NCBI GenBank assembly: GCA_039029735.1
Contig: JBCCFL010000002.1
Location: forward strand, 124,001 to 188,000
Length of the DNA: 64,000 bases
Source: CADEDH01 sp039029735
GTDB taxonomy: Bacteria; Actinomycetota; Acidimicrobiia; Acidimicrobiales; SZUA-35
Reading direction: 5' to 3'
Part shown: piece by piece, positions 58,359 to 64,000 of the stretch
Layout of the letters: every line of letters starts with the position of its first letter
Position numbering within the stretch: position 1 is the first letter of the stretch
Program-made: the position numbers and the translations under genes
The notes under the pieces: model-generated
What the model saw: the letters and a program-made list of their open reading frames with translations, nothing else
What the model was told of the DNA's origin: nothing
Databases searched by the model: none

Positions 58359-60166
58359 CAATCGACATCGCACCACGACTCGATCGGCCCCTTCCGATCC
58401 CGCCCCTCGACGAGCTCGATCCGGCGATGGCGGACGACATCGCCAAGTTCCGTCGGCTGCTGGGGCAATACCTGGCCGGTGAGCTGTCGGACGACGAGTT
58501 CAAGGTGTTTCGCCTGACCAACGGGGTGTACGGCCAGCGCCAGGGCGGAACGAACCAGATGATCCGCGTGCGGATGCCCTACGGCACGATCACCGCAGAC
58601 CAACTGGACCGCCTCGCCTACGTGGCCGACCACTACTCAAGGGGCTGGGGCCACATCACCACCCGCCAGAACCTCCAGTTCCACTTCATCGAGCTCACCG
58701 AGCTGCCTGACGTGATGGCGTTGCTCGCCGAGGTTGGGCTCACCACCCGTGAGGCCTGTGGCGACACGATCCGCAACGTGCAGGGCTGCCACCTGGCCGG
58801 CGCCTGCCCGTACGAGGTGATCGACATCAGCGCCTGGGCCCAGGCAACGAACGACTACTTCCTTCGCAACCCGCTCGGTCAACGGCTGCCCCGGAAGTTC
58901 AAGATCAACTTCTCGGGCTGCGAGACCGACTGCGGCCAGGCCATGTTCAACGACGTGGGCGTGATCGCCGCCAGTCGCCAGAGCGACGCCGGCACGATCG
59001 AGGCCGGCTTCCGGGTGTTCGTGGCCGGCGGCCTCGGCGCCAATCCCCACGCCGCGCTGGCGATCGAGCCCTTCACCGCCCGCGAAGACCTGATCCCGAC
59101 GATCGAGGCCGTGGTGCGCACGTTCGAACAGACGGGCAACCGCGACAACAAGCTGCGGGCGAGGATGAAGTGGGTGGTCGAGACGCTCGGCTGGGAGGAG
59201 ACCCAGCGTCGAATCCTGCGCAACCGGTCCACCCTGCTGGCCTCGGCAACCTGGCCGCACGGCATCCCCGACGCGGTGCGAACGCTCGGAGACGCACCCG
59301 CCGGGCTGGGCGGCGCCACTCCGTCCGCGATCGGGCAGGGAACGCCGGTGGCTCTCGGCGGCGGCGACGCACGCGCTCGCTGGGAGCACGCCAACGTGGT
59401 GCGAGGTGTGGCCAACGGCACCGTGTCGGCCTACGCCTGGTGCGAGCTGGGCGATCTGACGTCGACCCAGCTCCGGGGGCTCGCCGCCATACAACGCCAC
59501 TTCCGGGTGGAACTACGAGCCACCAACCGGCAGAACATGATCATCCGTGGGCTGCGGGACAACCAGCTCCCGGCCCTGCACGAGCGGCTCGATGCGCTGG
59601 GTATGGCCACGCCGGGCGCTGAGCTGAGCCGTGACGTGGTGTCCTGCCCCGGCGCCGACACCTGCAGCCTCGCCATCACCCAGTCCCGCGGCCTGGCCAA
59701 GGCGATCGGTGAGCGTCTCGAATCGGATGGGCTGGCCGAGGTCGGCGGGGTCCGGATGAACATCTCGGGCTGCACCAACTCGTGTGGCCAGCACCATGTG
59801 GCCGACATCGGCTTCTACGGGGTGGAGCGTCGGGCCCACGGCCGATCGGTTCCCGGCTACCAGATGCTGCTTGGGGGTCACGTCGGCGACGCCCGGGCCG
59901 AGTTCGGTGCCCGCGCCCTGCGCCTCCCGGCCAAGGCCGCGCCGGAGGCCACCGCCCGGGTCATGGGCCGTTTCGCTCGCGAACGTGGCGCCTCCGAGCG
60001 GTTCAGCGATTGGCTCGCCCGCAGCGGCGGCGCAGCAGCGGTCGCGGCCGATCTGACCGATCTCGGCGTGGTCCCTGATCCCGACGAGGCCCCCGACCAC
60101 TACGTTGACTTCGACGAGTACGATCCGTTCGCCCCGACCGTCGGGGCGTCGGAGTGTGCGACCTGA
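58355..60166 (+). CDS. Ferredoxin-type sulfite (or nitrite) reductase
   Basis: A 603-residue sirohaem and [4Fe-4S] reductase. The C-terminal half carries the four cluster cysteines as SCPGADTCSLA and NISGCTNSCGQH (C-x5-C...C-x3-C). Ferredoxin-like half-domains (VFRLTNGVYGQRQGG and NRQNMIIRG) are duplicated as usual. ATCRNVQGCH is present in related form as IRNVQGCHLAGACPY. GGAGG precedes the ATG, which overlaps the methyltransferase stop. APS reductase and methionine genes around it favour sulfite over nitrite, although the family has both. Confidence 0.9.
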   Translation: MTIDIAPRLDRPLPIPPLDELDPAMADDIAKFRRLLGQYLAGELSDDEFKVFRLTNGVYGQRQGGTNQMIRVRMPYGTITADQLDRLAYVADHYSRGWGHITTRQNLQFHFIELTELPDVMALLAEVGLTTREACGDTIRNVQGCHLAGACPYEVIDISAWAQATNDYFLRNPLGQRLPRKFKINFSGCETDCGQAMFNDVGVIAASRQSDAGTIEAGFRVFVAGGLGANPHAALAIEPFTAREDLIPTIEAVVRTFEQTGNRDNKLRARMKWVVETLGWEETQRRILRNRSTLLASATWPHGIPDAVRTLGDAPAGLGGATPSAIGQGTPVALGGGDARARWEHANVVRGVANGTVSAYAWCELGDLTSTQLRGLAAIQRHFRVELRATNRQNMIIRGLRDNQLPALHERLDALGMATPGAELSRDVVSCPGADTCSLAITQSRGLAKAIGERLESDGLAEVGGVRMNISGCTNSCGQHHVADIGFYGVERRAHGRSVPGYQMLLGGHVGDARAEFGARALRLPAKAAPEATARVMGRFARERGASERFSDWLARSGGAAAVAADLTDLGVVPDPDEAPDHYVDFDEYDPFAPTVGASECAT

Positions 60167-60169
60167 CCC

Positions 60170-61369
60170 ATGACTGATCCCACCAGCAGAAACGACATGG
60201 CGGGCCGGGCCGAGGCCACCAAGCTGGTGCGCGGGGGCCAGCGCCGAACAGGGTTCCACGAAACGGCGGAGCCGATCTTCGCCACCTCGGGGTTCGTGTA
60301 CGGCGACGCGGCCGAGGCCGAAGCGGCCTTCGTCGGCGACATCGACCGCTTCATCTACAGCCGCTTCTCCAACCCCACGGTGGCGCTGTTCGAGGAGCGG
60401 CTCCGCCTCGTGGAAGGGGCCGAGGTGTGCCGGGCCACGGCGTCGGGCATGGCGGCGGTGTTCGGGGCGCTGGCGTCGTTCCTCGGTGCCGGCGATCGCC
60501 TTGTGGTGTCGCGGGCGCTGTTCGGCTCGTGTGCCGTGGTGGTCAATGAGATCCTGCCCCGGTTCGGCGTGGACACGGTGGTGGTCGACGGCCGCGACCT
60601 GGGCGCCTGGGAGCAGGCGCTGGCCGAGCCGACCCGAGCGGTGTTCATCGAGTCGCCGTCGAACCCCGGCCTGGAACTGATCGACATCGCCGCCGTTGCC
60701 GAGCTGGCTCACGCTGCCGGCGCCACCCTCGTGGTCGACAATGTGTTCGCCACCCCGATCCTGCAGCGGCCGCTCGAACTCGGCGCCGACGTCGTGGTGT
60801 ACTCGGCCACCAAGCATCTCGACGGTCAAGGCCGCACGGTGGGCGGCGCTGTGCTCTGCAGTGCGACGTTCGATGACCACCACCTCCGGGAGTTCCTCCG
60901 CCACACGGGCCCGAGCCTCAGCCCGTTCAACGCCTGGGTGCTGGCGAAGGGTATGGAGACCCTTCGCCTCCGGGTCGACGCCCAGTGCCGATCGGCCGCG
61001 CGCATTGCCGACTTCCTGGAAGGCCGGCCCACTATCGAGCGGGTGCTGTATCCGATGGCGCCGAGCCACCCCCAGCACGACCTCGCCTGTCGTCAGCTCT
61101 CGGCTGGAGGCACGGTGGTCACGTTGCTCGTCGAGGGGGGCAAGGCCGAGGCGTTCCGCATGCTCGACCGGCTCCAGCTGTTCGACATCTCGAACAACCT
61201 GGGTGACGCCAAGAGCTTGGCTACACACCCCGCCACCACCACCCATCGCCGGATCCTGCCCGAGCATCGTGCCGAGCTCGGCATCACCGATGCCATGGTG
61301 CGGCTGTCGGTCGGGCTCGAAGACGTGGATGATCTGCTGTCCGACCTGGAGGAGGCACTCGCCCCATGA
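60170..61369 (+). CDS. metZ: O-succinylhomoserine sulfhydrylase
   Basis: A 399-residue PLP enzyme of the Cys/Met metabolism class that converts O-succinylhomoserine and sulfide to homocysteine. The PLP lysine lies in YSATKHLDGQGR, and HLDGQGR is the MetZ-type pattern; MetB-type enzymes have a different run. Other landmarks: YSRFSNPTVALFEERL, VIESPSNPG in variant form as FIESPSNPGLE, and VDNVFATP. It starts 3 nt after the sulfite reductase stop, so sulfide produced there would be fixed at once. The ATG has no strong ribosome site; reinitiation is likely. Confidence 0.9.
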   Translation: MTDPTSRNDMAGRAEATKLVRGGQRRTGFHETAEPIFATSGFVYGDAAEAEAAFVGDIDRFIYSRFSNPTVALFEERLRLVEGAEVCRATASGMAAVFGALASFLGAGDRLVVSRALFGSCAVVVNEILPRFGVDTVVVDGRDLGAWEQALAEPTRAVFIESPSNPGLELIDIAAVAELAHAAGATLVVDNVFATPILQRPLELGADVVVYSATKHLDGQGRTVGGAVLCSATFDDHHLREFLRHTGPSLSPFNAWVLAKGMETLRLRVDAQCRSAARIADFLEGRPTIERVLYPMAPSHPQHDLACRQLSAGGTVVTLLVEGGKAEAFRMLDRLQLFDISNNLGDAKSLATHPATTTHRRILPEHRAELGITDAMVRLSVGLEDVDDLLSDLEEALAP

Positions 61370-61548
61370 CCACCGCCGACGAACCACTGCGCTACCGGCT
61401 GCTCACCGGGCCCGACACTGCCGAGTTCTGTGCTCGGGTGAGCGAGGCGCTCGATGCCGGCTATGAGCTGTACGGGTCGCCGGCGATCAGCGTCGGCCCC
61501 GACGGGCCGATCGTCGCCCAGGCGATCGTGTGGGGCGGAGCCACCTAG
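61366..61548 (+). CDS. DUF1737 domain protein
   Basis: A 60-residue protein overlapping the metZ stop by ATGA. It consists of one DUF1737 domain: YRLLTGPDTAEFCARVSEAL, DAGYELYGSPAI, VAQAIVWG. The family is short and of unknown function, often found as a single small protein. Its place at the end of a sulfur-assimilation operon is not something I know to be described. Confidence 0.8.
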   Translation: MTTADEPLRYRLLTGPDTAEFCARVSEALDAGYELYGSPAISVGPDGPIVAQAIVWGGAT

Positions 61549-61565
61549 GGGCGTTCGTGGCTCGT

Positions 61566-61581
61566 CGATGCGTGCGCATCG
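61566..61581. terminator. Short hairpin between convergent metZ-DUF1737 and metY
   Basis: CGATGC-GTGC-GCATCG gives a 6-bp stem with a 4-nt loop, 17 nt past the DUF1737 stop. It is short and has no U-tract, so confidence is modest. Confidence 0.4.
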
Positions 61582-61594
61582 GCCGATCAGCCGT

Positions 61595-62887
61595 CTAGCG
61601 CTGGCTGGCCTTCAGTGCCCGGGAGAGATCGTCGCAGATGTCGTCGGGATCCTCGAGCCCGACCGAGAGTCGGATCAGGTCCTCGCTGATGCCGGACGTC
61701 ACCATGTCTTCGGGGCTGAGCTGCTGGTGGGTGGTCGAACCCGGGTGGATCACGAGCGTCTTCGCATCGCCGACGTTGGCGAGGTGCGACGCCAACTGCA
61801 CACTCTCGATGAACTTCCGGCCGGCTTCGCGGCCGCCCTTCACCCCGAAGCTCAGAATCGCGCCGGAGCCCTTGGGGTACAGCGTCTTGGCCAGTTCGTG
61901 GTCGGGATGCGAATCGTGGCGCGGGTGCTTGATCCAGCTCACCGCGTCGTGGGTCGACAGCATGGCCACCACGGCGTCGGTGTTGTCCACGTGGCGAGCC
62001 ATACGCAACGGCAGCGTCTCCACCCCTTGTAGGAGCTGGAACGCATTGGCGGGGCTCATCGCGGCACCGAAGTCGCGGAGGCCCTCGGCTCGGGCCCGCA
62101 TGCCGAGCGCTGCCGGGCCGTACTCCTCGGCGAAGGACAATCCGTGGTAGCCGGCATAGGGCTCGGTGAGGGTGGGGTGGTTGCCGGCCGCTTCCCAGTC
62201 GAAACGGCCGCCGTCGACGATCACGCCGCCGAGCGCCACGCCGTGGCCGCCGAGGAACTTCGTGACCGAGTGCATCACGATGTCGGCCCCGTGTTCGATG
62301 GGTCGGATCAGGTAGGGCGTGGAGAAGGTCGAGTCGACCATGAGGGGGAGGCCGGCGGCATGGGCCACATCGGCCACGGCCTCGATGTCGAGCACCTCCA
62401 CACCAGGGTTGCCGAGGGTCTCGGCGAACACCACCTTGGTGTTGGGCTGGATGGCCGCGGCGAATGCCTCCGGGTCGCGGGGATCGACGAAGGTGGTGGT
62501 GATCCCGAACCGGGGCAACGTCAGGTTCATCATGTTGTGGCTGCCGCCGTAGATGTTCTTCGACGCCACGATGTGGTCGCCGGCCGACGCAATGGTGGCC
62601 ACGGCCAGGTGTAGGGCCGCCTGCCCCGACGAGGTGCACACGGCGCCAACCCCGCCTTCGAGGGCGGCGATGCGTTCCTCGAGCACGGCCACGGTCGGGT
62701 TGGAAATGCGGGAGTAGATGTGGCCCGGCACCTCCAGGTTGAACAGCGCCGCCGCCTCGTCGGTGTCGGGGAATGTGTACGACGTGGTGAAGTAGATCGG
62801 AACGGCTCGCGCCCCGGTGGCGGGGTCGGGTCGCTGGCCGGCGTGAAGGCTCAGCGTGTCGAAACGCAGGAAGTCGGGCTCAACCAT
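61595..62887 (-). CDS. metY: O-acetylhomoserine aminocarboxypropyltransferase/sulfhydrylase
   Basis: A 430-residue PLP enzyme of the Cys/Met class. FDTLSLHAGQRPDPATGARA and VPIYFTTSYTF are typical MetY openings. The PLP lysine is in MHSVTKFLGGHG, and VDSTFSTPYLIRPIEHGAD precedes it. The C-terminus has SVGLEDPDDICDDL. It uses O-acetylhomoserine and sulfide, unlike the convergent MetZ. TATCCT lies 7 nt before the ATG, so it is leaderless; the longer frame to 63886 is the antisense shadow of the lipoprotein gene. Two homocysteine routes side by side may answer different acyl-homoserine supplies. Confidence 0.94.
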   Translation of the reverse strand: MVEPDFLRFDTLSLHAGQRPDPATGARAVPIYFTTSYTFPDTDEAAALFNLEVPGHIYSRISNPTVAVLEERIAALEGGVGAVCTSSGQAALHLAVATIASAGDHIVASKNIYGGSHNMMNLTLPRFGITTTFVDPRDPEAFAAAIQPNTKVVFAETLGNPGVEVLDIEAVADVAHAAGLPLMVDSTFSTPYLIRPIEHGADIVMHSVTKFLGGHGVALGGVIVDGGRFDWEAAGNHPTLTEPYAGYHGLSFAEEYGPAALGMRARAEGLRDFGAAMSPANAFQLLQGVETLPLRMARHVDNTDAVVAMLSTHDAVSWIKHPRHDSHPDHELAKTLYPKGSGAILSFGVKGGREAGRKFIESVQLASHLANVGDAKTLVIHPGSTTHQQLSPEDMVTSGISEDLIRLSVGLEDPDDICDDLSRALKASQR

Positions 62888-62894
62888 GGCCGCG

Positions 62895-62900
62895 AGGATA
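62895..62900 (-). promoter_or_regulatory. -10 box TATCCT for metY
   Basis: On the minus strand TATCCT is followed by 7 nt and ATG 62887. The same hexamer precedes the ten-codon ORF at 55580. The short distance excludes an SAM riboswitch in front of metY. Confidence 0.55.
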
Positions 62901-62983
62901 GGCCCGAGCCCCAGAAGAGGCCCCTCCTCCGTGCTTGGCTTGTCTCCGGTCAAGGTGCGAGCCCGCCGGCCGATGTTCACATC

Positions 62984-64000
62984 ATGGATCTCCGCGCCCT
63001 TGGTGTGATGCTGTCGTTCGTTGTGCTCGTTGCTGGGTGCGGAGGCGACGCCGAGCAGGCAGTAACCGACGAGCCGCCAACCGATCTTGCGGCCGTCCTC
63101 CCCATGGCGGAGATCGTCGACACCGACCAGATGGTCGATGCCGGCGCCATGGAGCTCGACGAGCTGTGCGCGGCGCTCTACGCCGACGTCCCGATCGCCT
63201 CCGATGCCTCGGTGGGGCTCGTGGCCGACGTGGCCGCGATCACCGACGGCACGTTCAACCAGTACGCCTTCGAGGGCATGGAGGCAGCCGGCCGATGCTT
63301 CGGCGTGTTGACCGGCTTTCTCGAGTCTGCGGGCAACGACGCTGAAGAGCAGATCGGCCAAATGGTCGACCGTGACCTCGACATCATCGTCACGGTCGGG
63401 TTCCAGTTCGCAGAGGCCACCGCAGCGGCGGCCGAAGCCAACCCCGGTATCTCGTTCATCGGCATCGACCAGACGAACCCGACCGGCATCGAGAACCTCA
63501 TCGGCATCACCTTCCGTGATGATCAGGTGGGGTATCTCGCCGGAGTGGCGGCGGCCTCGCTGAGCGAGACCGGCACCGTGGGCATCGTCGCCGGCCCCGA
63601 CACGGTGCCGCCCGTGGTCGCCATCGCCGACGGGTTCGAGGCCGCTGTCGCTGCGACCGATCCCAACGTGAGCGTGTTGCGAACCCATCTCGACACGTTC
63701 GCCGATCCCCAGCTCGGGGCGGAGGAAGGGGCCCGGATGCTCGATGCCGGCGCCGATGTGCTGTTCGGCGCAGCTGGCCCGACCGGAACCGGGGCCATCA
63801 TGTCCGCAGCCGCGGCTGGCACATCGGTGATCGGGGTCGATCAGGACCAGTACTTCACCAGCTTCGCCGGTGGCGCCGAGCCCCACGCCGATCGGCTCGT
63901 GACGTCGGCGGTGAAGCGGGTGGATCTCGGGGTGTTCCTCACCGTCGCCGCCCTCACCCAGGGCGCAGTGGCCGGAGGGGACTTCCAGCTCGACGCCGCC
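62984..64000 (+). CDS. BMP family ABC-transport lipoprotein, 3' end beyond window
   Basis: The first 339 codons of a PnrA/BMP-type (basic membrane protein) substrate-binding lipoprotein; no stop occurs before the right edge. The signal peptide ends with the lipobox VLVAGC, giving a lipid-anchored cysteine near residue 19. BMP landmarks: DGTFNQYAFEGMEAA, TVGFQFAEATAAAA, ISFIGIDQTNP, GYLAGVAAASLSETGTVG and LFGAAGPTGTGAI. Relatives bind nucleosides, and some bind other small solutes. GATGTT lies 6 nt before the ATG. It is divergent from metY. The rest of the transporter would lie outside the window. Confidence 0.85.
   Translation, partial: MDLRALGVMLSFVVLVAGCGGDAEQAVTDEPPTDLAAVLPMAEIVDTDQMVDAGAMELDELCAALYADVPIASDASVGLVADVAAITDGTFNQYAFEGMEAAGRCFGVLTGFLESAGNDAEEQIGQMVDRDLDIIVTVGFQFAEATAAAAEANPGISFIGIDQTNPTGIENLIGITFRDDQVGYLAGVAAASLSETGTVGIVAGPDTVPPVVAIADGFEAAVAATDPNVSVLRTHLDTFADPQLGAEEGARMLDAGADVLFGAAGPTGTGAIMSAAAAGTSVIGVDQDQYFTSFAGGAEPHADRLVTSAVKRVDLGVFLTVAALTQGAVAGGDFQLDAA

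Noticed and set aside
62888..63886. Extension of metY to position 63886 giving a 763-codon protein
   Set aside because: The extra part is antisense to the BMP lipoprotein. The -10 box TATCCT and the family start both fall at ATG 62887.

Overview
The window is 64 kb of GC-rich, gene-dense DNA with no rRNA, tRNA or CRISPR that I could find. GTG and TTG starts are frequent, ATGA/GTGA stop-start overlaps are common, and the gene families (SigE-family ECF factor, PspC-fused sensor kinase, deazaflavin nitroreductase, SRPBCC/TetR pair, TANNNT -10 boxes placed directly at start codons) point to an actinobacterium. An environmental Acidimicrobiia-type lineage (Ilumatobacter-like) is my best guess, by inference only; no marker gene settles it.

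Layout. 1-8 kb: end of an EngB GTPase, an acyl-CoA dehydrogenase, two phytanoyl-CoA-dioxygenase-type proteins (one fused to HEAT repeats and coupled to a small membrane protein), and an OmpR-type two-component system divergent from a ferric-reductase-like flavohaem membrane protein. 8-15 kb: an ACT protein, an SDR, a LiaFSR-like envelope-stress set (PspC kinase, NarL regulator, LiaF-like PspC protein) and an ECF sigma factor with a membrane partner. 15-24 kb: an orphan CoxL-type molybdenum hydroxylase, MFS, TetR/SRPBCC pair, Lon and a NadD-like enzyme. 24-38 kb: phospholipase-D-like/VTT pair, thioesterase, MFS, deazaflavin nitroreductase, IlvD, ABC exporter, a PEP-utilising mobile-domain protein without ATP-grasp, a zinc ribbon, SDR, a PPDK-like protein without its PEP barrel, and a 3-hydroxyacyl-CoA dehydrogenase.

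38.9-53.6 kb is an accessory catabolic island. Leftward: a small monooxygenase-fold protein, hydantoinase/oxoprolinase A and B, a lipoprotein binding protein, ABC ATPase, permease and an M24 peptidase. Rightward: two XRE-cupin regulators, a second hydantoinase A/B pair and a crotonase. I read it as uptake and ATP-driven opening of a lactam, hydantoin or similar amide; the substrate is unknown.

53.6-63 kb: a CFA-type methyltransferase and alpha/beta hydrolase behind a tiny leaderless upstream ORF, then assimilatory sulfur metabolism. APS reductase and a trimmed sirohaem-synthase paralogue run left. Sirohaem synthase, uroporphyrinogen-III methyltransferase, ferredoxin sulfite reductase, MetZ and a DUF1737 protein run right. 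MetY is convergent. A BMP-family lipoprotein gene runs off the right edge.

Regulatory architecture is unusually readable. At least nine starts have TANNNT 6-8 nt upstream (leaderless mRNAs), an ECF autopromoter sits 8 bp from its ATG, a TetR operator pair and a 32-bp dyad lie in divergent regions, and several hairpins carry the translation stop codon inside the stem. All gene-free stretches are shorter than 300 bases.
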